The notes below the pieces were generated by a model that was not told where the DNA came from, made no database searches, and saw nothing but the letters and a program-made list of their open reading frames with translations. A stretch of 13,621 nucleotides of DNA from UBA3495 sp964629875 (GTDB lineage: Bacteria > Chloroflexota > Dehalococcoidia > Lucifugimonadales > UBA3495), in NCBI GenBank assembly GCA_964629875.1, contig CAZVRK010000033.1, forward strand, positions 1 to 13,621, given 5' to 3'. Position numbers and translations under genes: made by a program. Below are positions 6,530-13,039 of the stretch, piece by piece (position 1 is the stretch's first letter; every line of letters starts with the position of its first letter).

Positions 6530-7237
6530 CTATTCTACTCCCGTTTTTTCAACTTGTGAACTGTGCTGAGGCCTTATGGCAGAAGGACAGTTTAATGAAT
6601 TCAGTATGTCGGTGTTAATTTGGCCAACTGGACCAATTCCTGAGATATCATGCAATATACTTTGGCTTTTGTAATACTCAAGGACGGGAACGGTCTCATC
6701 GCGGTAGATTTGAATGCGCTTATTAATAGCTTCTGGTTTGTCATCTTCACGTTGATATAATTTGCCGCTGCATTGTCCACAAAATTTATTATCCTCCCCA
6801 GATTCATTCATGGTATGAGGTTTTTGACAATCTTCGCATATGTAACGACCGCTTAATCTTTTAAGCAATTCAGACTCATTCACGTTGATGAAAATGACTG
6901 CATCTATCGATAAGGAAAGTTTATCCATCTGTGTGGACAGGGCCTTCGCTTGGGATATTGTTCTAGGGAAGCCGTCTAGCATGAAACCTTGCTTAGAAGA
7001 CACGTTGCATAATTTATCTAATATGATCTCTATGGTAAGGTCATCTGGTACAAGCAAACCGGAATTCATAAATTCAGCTGCTTTAATACCCAATGGCGAG
7101 TTGGTTTTCAGATGGTGTCGGAACAAATCTCCGGAGCTAATGTGATTTAGGCCAAGTTGTTCTTTAAGCAGAGTAGCTTGTGTGCCTTTGCCTGCGCCTG
7201 GTGGCCCGAATAATATAATGTTGAGGGTTGATGTCAT
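6530..7237 (-). CDS. adk: Adenylate kinase, zinc-binding LID form
   Basis: Adenylate kinase interconverts ATP + AMP and 2 ADP in the cytoplasm. The 235-residue protein has the P-loop GPPGAGKGT (11-19), the AMP-binding region with SSGDLFR (34-40), the DGFPRT motif (88-93) and a long-form LID domain from about 128. The LID carries four cysteines, C134, C137, C153 and C156 (CxxC-x15-CxxC), the structural zinc site found in many Gram-positive and related bacteria. About 20 residues of polar tail extend past the usual end. The ATG comes three bases after the secY stop, with AGGA at the end of secY as ribosome binding site, so it is probably coupled to secY translation. Confidence 0.97.
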   Translation of the reverse strand: MTSTLNIILFGPPGAGKGTQATLLKEQLGLNHISSGDLFRHHLKTNSPLGIKAAEFMNSGLLVPDDLTIEIILDKLCNVSSKQGFMLDGFPRTISQAKALSTQMDKLSLSIDAVIFINVNESELLKRLSGRYICEDCQKPHTMNESGEDNKFCGQCSGKLYQREDDKPEAINKRIQIYRDETVPVLEYYKSQSILHDISGIGPVGQINTDILNSLNCPSAIRPQHSSQVEKTGVE

Positions 7238-7240
7238 TAT

Positions 7241-8569
7241 TTATCCTAGGAAGCCCTCGTAGTTTCTCATCATTAGTTGTGCTTCTAATTGTCTTAGTGT
7301 ATCAAGGCCTACACCGACCATAATGAGTAAGCTAGTACTACTTAGGGTCATGGCTTGAATATTCGTTAGTAGCGAGGCCAGATATGGCACTATGGCTACG
7401 AAGCCTAAGAATAATGCTCCTCCCATTGTGATGCGTAGGATAACCCTGTTCAGGTAATCTTGTGTTGGCCTGCCGGGTCGAATTCCTAGCACAAATCCTC
7501 CATTACGTTGTAGGCTTTCAGCTAGGTTTTGCTGGTTAAATACTACTAATGTATAGAAAAACGTAAACATTACCACTAATATAAATACGAGAACCCAGTA
7601 CAAGGGCGCGGTAGGTGTAAAGAGACCGGCGAAAAATGCTCCGATGTTGCCAAGCAATCCACCGCTCGTTGCAAAGTATGTGGCAATGGTGCCGGGTAAT
7701 ATTACAATGGAAAACGCGAATATCAGAGGGATCATACCGGCTGAATTTATTCTTAAAGGTATGTAGCTAGCGCCGCTCTGGCGATACATCCTGCCACTTC
7801 TAAAAACGCTTCTACCGTATTGAACAGGTATTCTTCTGGCAGCTTCATTGAATAGAACAATCAGAGCTATTATCAACACGCCTATGAGTACAAAAAAGCC
7901 TATACCAAGTATGTTATCGTTACTTAAGAACCCTTGAGTGATTAACCCTGGGAACGACACGACTATCCCTGAGAATATGATCAGGGATATTCCATTTCCA
8001 ATGCCTCGTTCGGTTATCAGTTCTCCAAGCCATACAAGGAACATGGTTCCAGCGGTCATGGATAGTATGGCTGCCATGGTTGGCAAAACATTGGCACTAC
8101 TTAGGCCAACGTTGGTTAATACATTACTTTGTTGCAGTAATACAAGCTGTCCGAACGCTTGAGCAAGAGCTATTGGGACTGTTAACCAGTGAACCAGTCG
8201 ATTTATTTTTACGCGTCCCCCTTCTCCTTCTCGTGAGATTTGTTGAAGTTGAGGGATAACTGGAGTCAGGAGTTGGACTACTATGGAAGCAGTAATGTAA
8301 GGGAAAACGCCAAGCGCAACTATACTCATACGACTTAGTGCGCCACCACTGAACAGATCTAGAAATCCGAGTAATTCATTGTTGTTGAATAGGTTGTCAA
8401 GTTGAGCTTGATTTATTCCTGGAATTGGTATGTGTGCTACTAGCCTGTATAAAGCCAGCATACCTAGTGTGAACAGTATTTTTGAACGTAAATCGGGAAG
8501 TTTGAACGCATCTATCCCAGCCTGAATCAGTCTAGGCCATCTACCCCCCTGAGTTTCTGAGGCTATCAA
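7241..8569 (-). CDS. secY: Protein translocase subunit SecY
   Basis: SecY is the ten-helix channel of the Sec translocon, which passes unfolded proteins across or into the membrane together with SecE and SecG. The 442-residue length is normal. Visible landmarks are helix 1 (about 31-52), the plug and helix-2 region FSGGALSRMSIVALGVFPYITASIVVQLL (73-101), cytosolic loop C4 (242-275) with the QYGRSVF segment, and cytosolic loop C5 with GIRPGRPT (362-369), whose arginine-proline-glycine contacts SecA and ribosomes in studied homologues. The start is TTG at 8569, immediately after the rplO stop, with GAGGAG about 11 bases upstream. An in-frame stop just before it rules out a longer form, and the next ATG falls inside helix 1. 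Confidence 0.97.
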   Translation of the reverse strand: MIASETQGGRWPRLIQAGIDAFKLPDLRSKILFTLGMLALYRLVAHIPIPGINQAQLDNLFNNNELLGFLDLFSGGALSRMSIVALGVFPYITASIVVQLLTPVIPQLQQISREGEGGRVKINRLVHWLTVPIALAQAFGQLVLLQQSNVLTNVGLSSANVLPTMAAILSMTAGTMFLVWLGELITERGIGNGISLIIFSGIVVSFPGLITQGFLSNDNILGIGFFVLIGVLIIALIVLFNEAARRIPVQYGRSVFRSGRMYRQSGASYIPLRINSAGMIPLIFAFSIVILPGTIATYFATSGGLLGNIGAFFAGLFTPTAPLYWVLVFILVVMFTFFYTLVVFNQQNLAESLQRNGGFVLGIRPGRPTQDYLNRVILRITMGGALFLGFVAIVPYLASLLTNIQAMTLSSTSLLIMVGVGLDTLRQLEAQLMMRNYEGFLG

Positions 8570-8571
8570 AT

Positions 8572-9018
8572 CTAATTAGTCTCCTCAGCAGTTCCTCCAG
8601 CTTGTTCAATTCTTTCCCTAGCTACCTTAGTAAACTTATGGGCTGAAATTGTTACTGCTTTTGAGATATGTCCTGTAGCGACAATTTTAATCATTTTAAT
8701 TGGACCTTTTATATGGCCGCTTTCTCTAAGTACATCGCTATTTATTGTCGATCCGGTGTCATATTTATCTAACGTGTCTAGAGTAACCAGAATGTATTCA
8801 TCCTTGAAAATATTAGTGAAACCGCGTTTCATCGGCAACCCTTTGATCATACGGTTTTGGCCACCTTCAAAGCCTCTTTTTACACTTTTTCCGGATCGTG
8901 ATTTTTGTCCCTTTAATCCTCTTCCGGCGTACGTGCCCTGACCTGCGGAGTTACCTCGGCCTATCCGCTGCTTTAACCTTCGTGCCCCTTTTACGGAACC
9001 TAATAAATCTTCTCTCAT
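8572..9018 (-). CDS. rplO: 50S ribosomal protein L15
   Basis: L15 is a late-assembly large-subunit protein whose extended N-terminus penetrates 23S rRNA. The 148 residues fit the family. They open with a basic glycine-rich arm, including RIGRGNSAGQGTYAGRGLKGQKSRSG, then FEGGQNRMIKGLPMKRGF, and a globular C-terminal domain containing the usual KIVATGHISKAVTISAHKFTKVARERIEQAGG. It is 25 bases after rpmD, and its stop is two bases before the TTG of secY. The rplO end supplies the secY ribosome binding site. The initiating ATG has only a modest GAGAG upstream. Confidence 0.96.
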   Translation of the reverse strand: MREDLLGSVKGARRLKQRIGRGNSAGQGTYAGRGLKGQKSRSGKSVKRGFEGGQNRMIKGLPMKRGFTNIFKDEYILVTLDTLDKYDTGSTINSDVLRESGHIKGPIKMIKIVATGHISKAVTISAHKFTKVARERIEQAGGTAEETN

Positions 9019-9043
9019 ATTTTGATGACTCTCGGGATATAAT

Positions 9044-9319
9044 TTAAGAATTCAATTCGGATTCAGATGTTTCTACTGGCGCTTCAGATGTTTCTACATC
9101 CGATTTCCTGGTCCTTCTTCGGGTGGGTTTTTTAGGTTCTTCTATCTGTTCTACTTGCAACAAATGCTGAACTTTGTTCACCATTCCGCGTATAGTGGGG
9201 GTGTCTCCAAGTAATACAGTATGATGTAATCGTTTCAGGCCAAGAGAATCTATGACCCTGCGCTGGCCTTTAGGTCTCCCTATACAACTTTTGGTCCATG
9301 TTATTTTCAATTGACCCAT
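9044..9319 (-). CDS. rpmD: 50S ribosomal protein L30 with a C-terminal low-complexity extension
   Basis: L30 is a small large-subunit protein. Residues 1-58 are a standard L30 core, with LKITWTKSCIGRPKGQRRVIDSLGLKRLHHTV and the ending IRGMVNKVQHLLQVEQI. Bacterial L30 is usually about 60 residues, but this gene runs on to 91. The additional 33 residues form a lysine/arginine patch (KKPTRRRTRK) followed by an acidic serine/threonine stretch in which VETSE appears twice. The frame is continuous, and an AGGA ribosome binding site lies eight bases before the ATG. The tail is probably disordered; its role is unknown. It sits between rpsE and rplO, the standard position. Confidence 0.95.
   Translation of the reverse strand: MGQLKITWTKSCIGRPKGQRRVIDSLGLKRLHHTVLLGDTPTIRGMVNKVQHLLQVEQIEEPKKPTRRRTRKSDVETSEAPVETSESELNS
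9062..9097. repeat. Short direct repeat in the rpmD tail (15 bp twice, 21-bp period)
   Basis: The 15-mer ttcagatgtttctac occurs at 9062-9076 and again at 9083-9097. The 21-bp period equals seven codons and yields the repeated peptide VETSE in the L30 extension, so the tail appears to have grown by a small tandem duplication. Confidence 0.85.
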
Positions 9320-9345
9320 TAAAATTATCCTATAGTGATTTGGTT

Positions 9346-9891
9346 TTATTGTGAATCTGAAGCTGTACTGCCAGATGCTCCACGATTCCCAAGCCTCCTG
9401 GCAATCTCTTCTTGTGGATCTCGAAGCTGTCTTAGTGCTTCTAGTGTCGCGGCTACGATGTTTATGGGGTTTCGGGATCCAAGTGATTTGCCTACTACGT
9501 CTCTAACTCCGCCCAGTTCTAGAATTGCACGCATAGCGCCTGCAGCTATTATTCCGGTACCTACGGGTGCAGGTTTTATTATGACTATTGATGCCCCGAC
9601 TTTTACCGTTATCTCGTGGGGAATAGAGCTACCTTTTAGAGGGATTTTTATCATCTCTCGTCTAGCGACCGCGTTTCCTTTCCGGACTGCATCTGGAATG
9701 GCTATTGCTTTCCCCATTCCTGCGCCTACATTGCCCTCTCCGTCTCCTATGACTACTAAAGCGTTAAACCGAAGTCTGCGGCCACCTTTTACAACTTTTG
9801 CAATACGTCTCGTGAATACAACTCGTTCTGTTATATTTGACCCTTCGTCGCCGTATGTGTTAGGCCTTGTCCTAGTTTGTGATGATACCAT
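9346..9891 (-). CDS. rpsE: 30S ribosomal protein S5
   Basis: S5 lies on the solvent side of the 30S subunit near the mRNA entry and affects decoding accuracy. The 181 residues include the double-stranded RNA-binding-like N-domain with VVKGGRRLRFNALVVIGDGEGNVGAGMGKA. They also include the S5 C-domain with KPAPVGTGIIAAGAMRAILELGGVRDVVGKSLGSRNPINIV. Family residues of the fidelity-related loop (KGGRR) are present. The ATG at 9891 abuts the TAA of rplR, and an AGGAGGA ribosome binding site lies about 12 bases upstream, within the rplR 3' end. A short serine-rich tail ends the protein. A long open frame on the opposite strand is a shadow of this gene. Confidence 0.97.
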   Translation of the reverse strand: MVSSQTRTRPNTYGDEGSNITERVVFTRRIAKVVKGGRRLRFNALVVIGDGEGNVGAGMGKAIAIPDAVRKGNAVARREMIKIPLKGSSIPHEITVKVGASIVIIKPAPVGTGIIAAGAMRAILELGGVRDVVGKSLGSRNPINIVAATLEALRQLRDPQEEIARRLGNRGASGSTASDSQ

Positions 9892-10257
9892 TTAGAAAGT
9901 CAGTCCTCCTTCTCGTGCGCCGTCAGCCAAGGCTTTGACTCTGCCGTGGTATTTGTAACCGCCTCTATCAAAGACGACTTTGCTAATGCCGTTTGACACA
10001 GCTCGTTCCGCCACAAGTTTGCCAACTTGATTGGCACTATCTGTTTTGCTTGTCGATTTGGTATTGGACACAGTCGATTCTCGACTTGAAGCTGACGCTA
10101 TTGTATGTCCTTGAGAATCATCAATAATCTGTGCGTATATGGCTTTTAGGCTTCTAAATACGCATAGTCTCGGTTGGCTTGGTGATCCCTCGACCTTTTT
10201 CCTAACTCTAGCGTGACGTACGTTTCTTAAATGTTGTGAGTTTTTATCTTTAGGCAT
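9892..10257 (-). CDS. rplR: 50S ribosomal protein L18
   Basis: L18 binds 5S rRNA together with L5 and helps attach it to the large subunit's central protuberance. The 121-residue length is typical. Diagnostic stretches are RHARVRKKVEGSPSQPRLCVFRS near the N-terminus, YAQIIDD, the VGKLVAERA helix, and the family ending VVFDRGGYKYHGRVKALADGAREGGLTF. An AGGGA ribosome binding site precedes the ATG by about eight bases, in the 28-base space after rplF. Its stop touches the rpsE start. Confidence 0.97.
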   Translation of the reverse strand: MPKDKNSQHLRNVRHARVRKKVEGSPSQPRLCVFRSLKAIYAQIIDDSQGHTIASASSRESTVSNTKSTSKTDSANQVGKLVAERAVSNGISKVVFDRGGYKYHGRVKALADGAREGGLTF

Positions 10258-10285
10258 CTAGTAATTCCCTTGTTTTCTAAATTAT

Positions 10286-10411
10286 CTAAGCTGTTCTTGC
10301 AGCTGCCTTGCCTGGTTTGTATCGAAGGATTTCGTCTGAGTACCGTATACCCTTCTCTTTGTATGCGTTAGGCCGACGTACTTTTCTTATCAAGGAGGCT
10401 TGTTGCCCTAC
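10286..10411 (-). CDS. rplF: 50S ribosomal protein L6, C-terminal 41 residues only (5' part lost in assembly gap)
   Basis: The 41 codons downstream of the gap encode VGQQASLIRKVRRPNAYKEK and continue GIRYSDEILRYKPGK. This is the conserved end of ribosomal protein L6 (family pattern VGQ-x6-R-x-P-PYKGKGIRY-DE). S8 does not have this ending. The place between rpsH and rplR is where rplF is expected. L6 is normally about 178-185 residues, so about 140 N-terminal residues and its start are hidden in the Ns. Reading it as the tail of S8, which the uninterrupted frame invites, would be wrong. Confidence 0.93.
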   Translation of the reverse strand, partial: VGQQASLIRKVRRPNAYKEKGIRYSDEILRYKPGKAAARTA

Positions 10412-10511
10412 NNNNNNNNNNNNNNNNNNNNNNNNNNNNNNNNNNNNNNNNNNNNNNNNNNNNNNNNNNNNNNNNNNNNNNNNNNNNNNNNNNNNNNNNN
10501 NNNNNNNNNNN
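10412..10511. other. Assembly gap of exactly 100 N between rpsH and rplF
   Basis: This is a placeholder gap of exactly 100 Ns. From family lengths it should contain about 30 codons of S8, the rpsH stop, an intergenic stretch and about 140 codons of L6, roughly 500 bases or more in reality. Confidence 0.94.
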
Positions 10512-10816
10512 CCAATTCCGCCATATACACGCGGGATTTCTCCCTTACCTACATAAACCCGTAACCCGGGCTTACTTACTCTTTTCAAACCCCTGATGGC
10601 TGATTCATCGCCTTGGACATATGACAGATGAATTCTCAAATTGGCGAACTTTTGCCCTCTAGGTATGTCAAAATCCCTAATGTAATTATTTTCCTTTAGG
10701 ATTTGGGCAATCGCTAGTTTAAGCTTGGAATGCGGTACGAGAACCGATGTATGTCGAGCCTGTATACCGTTACGTATGCGAGTTAACATGTCTGCTACTG
10801 GATCGGTGACTGGCAT
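10512..10816 (-). CDS. rpsH: 30S ribosomal protein S8, C-terminus lost in assembly gap
   Basis: S8 is a primary 16S rRNA-binding protein of the 30S platform, and in enterobacteria it represses the spc operon. Visible are 101 residues starting TDPVADMLTRIRNGIQARHTSVLVPHSKLKLAIAQIL, the canonical N-domain. They continue to the segment KPGLRVYVGKGEIPRVYGGIG that opens the C-terminal domain. The last roughly 30 residues (family motif STSKG...GGEVLC) are in the gap. The ATG at 10816 has AGGAG nine bases upstream. It lies 36 bases after rpsN. The three domains usually seen around the 16S helix 21 contact cannot be fully checked. Confidence 0.95.
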
Positions 10817-10852
10817 TTGAATGTACTCCTGTTTTTCTCTGCTATTAGTCTA

Positions 10853-11038
10853 TTACCAACTTGCTTTTCTGACCCCGGGGAGTTCACCATTTAGAGCTAG
10901 TTCACGGAAGCAGATCCTACATATACCTGCGTATCTTATATATGCGCGAGGCCGTCCGCATCTATGGCAACGGTTATATTTGCGGGTTTTATACTTTGGC
11001 TCTCGTAGCCATTTTTGGATCATAGATGTTTTAGCCAC
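10853..11038 (-). CDS. rpsN: 30S ribosomal protein S14, zinc-binding type
   Basis: S14 sits in the 30S head. At 61 residues this is the short zinc form, with ligands C24, C27, C40 and C43 in CHRC and CRIC. The longer zinc-free form is about 100 residues. The sequence NRCHRCGRPRAYIRYAGICRICFRELA followed by LPGVRKASW is diagnostic. The start is GTG at 11038. A GAGGAG ribosome binding site overlapping the rplE stop lies five bases before it, which makes this start convincing despite the rarer codon. It is flanked by rplE and rpsH as usual in the spc block. Confidence 0.98.
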   Translation of the reverse strand: MAKTSMIQKWLREPKYKTRKYNRCHRCGRPRAYIRYAGICRICFRELALNGELPGVRKASW

Positions 11039-11047
11039 TATTACTCC

Positions 11048-11749
11048 TCAGCTCTGCTTTATAAATGGCATTCCAAACAGTTCCAACAATCTGATTGCTT
11101 CAGAATCATTCATTGCTGTTGTAGCCATAGTTACTTGTAATCCGCGTATTCGATCTATGTCGTTGTAGTCTATTTCTGGGAATATCAATTGTTCTCGTAT
11201 CCCTATTGAAAAATTGCCTCTCCCATCAAATCCTCGTCGAGGTAAACCTCTGAAGTCCCTTATTCTTGGTAGAGCTGTATTTATCAACCTATCTAGAAAG
11301 TGGTACATGCGATCCCCTCTTAGGGTAACGGTGGTACCAATGGGATTTCCCTCGCGCAGTTTGAAATTCGCGATTGATTTACGAGCTCTAGTAGTTACAG
11401 GTTTTTGCCCGCTGATAACTGTTAAATCTCGTGTAGCAGCTTCCATGGCCCTACCATTAGTCAACGCTTCTCCCAGTCCAATATTTAGTACTACTTTCTG
11501 GATTCTGGGCACGCGCATTGTATTTCCATAATTGAATTCATTCATCATTGTGGAAATAATTTCATTCCGGTACAGGTCTCGCAATCTAGGATGGGGCTTG
11601 GTTGCTATGTTTGCAGGTGCCTTAGCCGTTGCTCTTGTAGTTCTTCGCCTTCTCGCTGGAGCCGGAGCCTCAACTGATTGCTCTTGTTCCTCTTCGATAT
11701 CAGTTTGTTCTTGTGTTTTATCCTCTTCTGGATCACTAGGAGACGTCAT
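11048..11749 (-). CDS. rplE: 50S ribosomal protein L5 with an N-terminal low-complexity extension
   Basis: L5 binds 5S rRNA and contacts the P-site tRNA and S13. From about residue 54 the protein is a normal L5, with PRLRDLYRNEI, NYGNTMRVPRIQKVVLNIGLGEA, KPVTTRARKSIANFKLREGNPIGTTVTLRG and GRGNFSIGIREQLIFPEIDYND. Ahead of this are about 53 residues: an acidic glutamate/glutamine-rich stretch (8-26), then a proline/alanine and arginine-rich stretch (28-42). The total is 233 residues against the usual 180 or so. The ATG at 11749 lies inside the rplX end (14-base overlap) and has GAGGAA about eight bases upstream, which supports the long form. A TTG at codon 56 could give a near-standard protein but lacks a visible ribosome binding site. 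Confidence 0.95.
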   Translation of the reverse strand: MTSPSDPEEDKTQEQTDIEEEQEQSVEAPAPARRRRTTRATAKAPANIATKPHPRLRDLYRNEIISTMMNEFNYGNTMRVPRIQKVVLNIGLGEALTNGRAMEAATRDLTVISGQKPVTTRARKSIANFKLREGNPIGTTVTLRGDRMYHFLDRLINTALPRIRDFRGLPRRGFDGRGNFSIGIREQLIFPEIDYNDIDRIRGLQVTMATTAMNDSEAIRLLELFGMPFIKQS

Positions 11750-12056
11750 CTATAATTTCCTCGCATTTCGGGCAGCTTCTGACGCGCTTGCCAGTATCTA
11801 GTGTTGTCGTTTTGGACCTAATAGGTGCGTTACACTTATTGCATATCAACAGAACGTTAGATATATGTATCGAAGATTCCTGTTGGACTCTGCCAGATTG
11901 CTGGATACCAGGTCTAGCTTTTAAGTGTCGTGTGACTATATTTACCCCTGATACGACTATTCGGTCCTTTTCAGTGATATTGTGTTCTACCCTGCCGGTT
12001 TTACCTTTATCTTTACCACTTATGACCAGTACGTTATCCCCGCGCCGTACGCTCAT
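11736..12056 (-). CDS. rplX: 50S ribosomal protein L24 with zinc-ribbon-like C-terminus
   Basis: L24 is an assembly-initiating large-subunit protein near the peptide exit tunnel. The 106-residue protein opens with the KOW motif (RRGDNVLVISGKDKGKTGRV, residues 4-23), then VSGVNIVTRHLKARPGIQQSGRVQQESSIHISNVLLI. The C-terminus has C72, C75, C95 and C98 in two CxxC pairs, a metal-ribbon form also common in Gram-positive L24. Its ATG shares one base with the rplN stop (TAATG) and is preceded by a perfect GGAGGT six bases upstream. Its 3' end overlaps rplE by 14 bases. Confidence 0.97.
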   Translation of the reverse strand: MSVRRGDNVLVISGKDKGKTGRVEHNITEKDRIVVSGVNIVTRHLKARPGIQQSGRVQQESSIHISNVLLICNKCNAPIRSKTTTLDTGKRVRSCPKCEEIIDDVS

Positions 12057-12424
12057 TAGACCACCTCCGGCGCTAGCGATACAATTCTCATGAATCCTTT
12101 ATCCCTTAGTTCTCGGGCCACTGGGCCGAATATTCGAGTACCCCTTGGCATTAAGTTGTCTTGGATTATGACCGCGGCATTGTCATCAAATTTGATATAC
12201 GTCCCGTCTGGTCGTTTTAAACCTTGTGCCTGGCGTACTACAACTGCCTTTACGATAGAACCTTTCCGTATGGGCGAGTTCGGAGCAGCCTCTCGGACGT
12301 TGCAGACTATGATGTCTCCGACTTTAGCATATTTTCGTTTGCTTGCTCCAGGTATATTGATTAACCGTATGCGTCGAGCGCCACTGTTATCAGCCACATG
12401 GAGCCGTGTGTAAGTTTGTATCAT
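12056..12424 (-). CDS. rplN: 50S ribosomal protein L14
   Basis: L14 forms intersubunit bridges with 16S rRNA. The 122-residue sequence matches the family in length throughout: MIQTYTRLHVADNSGARRI, VGDIIVCNVREAAPNSPIRKGSIVKAVVVR, the LKRPDGTYIKFDDNAAVII segment and the ending RIFGPVARELRDKGFMRIVSLAPEVV. It overlaps rpsQ by four bases (ATGA) and rplX by one, so the three are likely translationally coupled. It shows nothing unusual. Confidence 0.98.
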   Translation of the reverse strand: MIQTYTRLHVADNSGARRIRLINIPGASKRKYAKVGDIIVCNVREAAPNSPIRKGSIVKAVVVRQAQGLKRPDGTYIKFDDNAAVIIQDNLMPRGTRIFGPVARELRDKGFMRIVSLAPEVV

Positions 12425-12831
12425 TCGGATGCTTCCTCTTCGCTATCAATTTCCGAATTATCGTCTATATCTTGTTCAGTCGCTGAGTTAGAAGCTGACA
12501 TTGGTGTCTGAGCAAGTGCTTCTCCGGTCATCATAGGAGTGATTTCCCTTTCCAACTCTATAGCCTGTACTTCTGCTATCTGCTTTCTTTGAAGAATTTC
12601 TAGTAGTCTCCAGTGCTTAGTCTTGGATATAGGGCGAGTTTCCTGGATCCTCACCAGATCTCCAATACGACACTGTTGATCTGGATCGTGCAGGTATAAC
12701 TTGGTCACTCTTCTCATCTGCTTCCGGTAGATAGGATGGCGTATTTTCCATACCAACTCTACAATAGCTGTCTTGTCCATGGTAGTACTGACTACTTCAC
12801 CAGTACGAATCTTTCTCATTTGTTTTGCCAT
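12421..12831 (-). CDS. rpsQ: 30S ribosomal protein S17 with an acidic C-terminal extension
   Basis: S17 is an OB-fold 16S rRNA-binding protein of the 30S body. The core occupies about residues 1-85, with KIRTGEVVSTTMDKTAIVELVWKIRHPIYRKQMRR, then LYLHDPDQQCRIGDLVRIQETRPISKTKHWRLLEIL. Most bacterial S17 proteins end there (about 80-90 residues). This one runs to 136, adding a stretch that ends in a run of aspartate, glutamate and serine (DIDDNSEIDSEEEASE, 121-136). The frame is continuous with no sign of frameshift. The start is one base after the rpmC stop, and the end overlaps rplN by four bases. The tail's function is unknown. Confidence 0.95.
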   Translation of the reverse strand: MAKQMRKIRTGEVVSTTMDKTAIVELVWKIRHPIYRKQMRRVTKLYLHDPDQQCRIGDLVRIQETRPISKTKHWRLLEILQRKQIAEVQAIELEREITPMMTGEALAQTPMSASNSATEQDIDDNSEIDSEEEASE

Positions 12832-12832
12832 A

Positions 12833-13030
12833 TTAGTCTTGTGATACTCCTCTTTCTTTCATGATAGTTAGTATCCTGGCAATGGTCCGACGAGTTTTCT
12901 TGATTTGATTAGTGTCAACTAGCTGATTAGTAGCTGTCTGAAATCGTAGACTCATTAATTCTTTGTGGAGCCCCTCAAGTTCTTCTTGAAGTTGCTGATC
13001 ATTTAATTCTCTAATTTCTCTTACTTGCAT
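12833..13030 (-). CDS. rpmC: 50S ribosomal protein L29
   Basis: L29 lies at the peptide exit tunnel, where it helps form the docking site for trigger factor and SRP. The 65-residue protein is a typical two-helix L29, beginning MQVREIRELNDQQLQEELEGLHKELMSLRFQTATNQL. It continues with the basic helix QIKKTRRTIARILTIMKERG. It lies between rplP (9 bases) and rpsQ (1 base), as expected in S10 operons. Confidence 0.96.
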   Translation of the reverse strand: MQVREIRELNDQQLQEELEGLHKELMSLRFQTATNQLVDTNQIKKTRRTIARILTIMKERGVSQD

Positions 13031-13039
13031 TTGTCTTAG

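Noticed and set aside
6601..6807. 68-codon minus-strand frame within adk
   Set aside because: It is an alternative frame nested in the adenylate kinase gene, with no support of its own.
9335..9895. 186-codon plus-strand open frame opposite rpsE
   Set aside because: It lies entirely over a canonical S5 gene, its protein is rich in Pro/Ser/Thr/Ile typical of antisense frames, and it matches no family I recognise.
2808..10411. Apparent loss of rplF and rplQ from the operon
   Set aside because: The C-terminal residues of both proteins are visible next to the Ns, so the genes are present but hidden by gaps.
11214..11531. Plus-strand open frame of 105 codons opposite rplE
   Set aside because: It is the antisense of the conserved L5 core; the coding signal and homology are on the minus strand.
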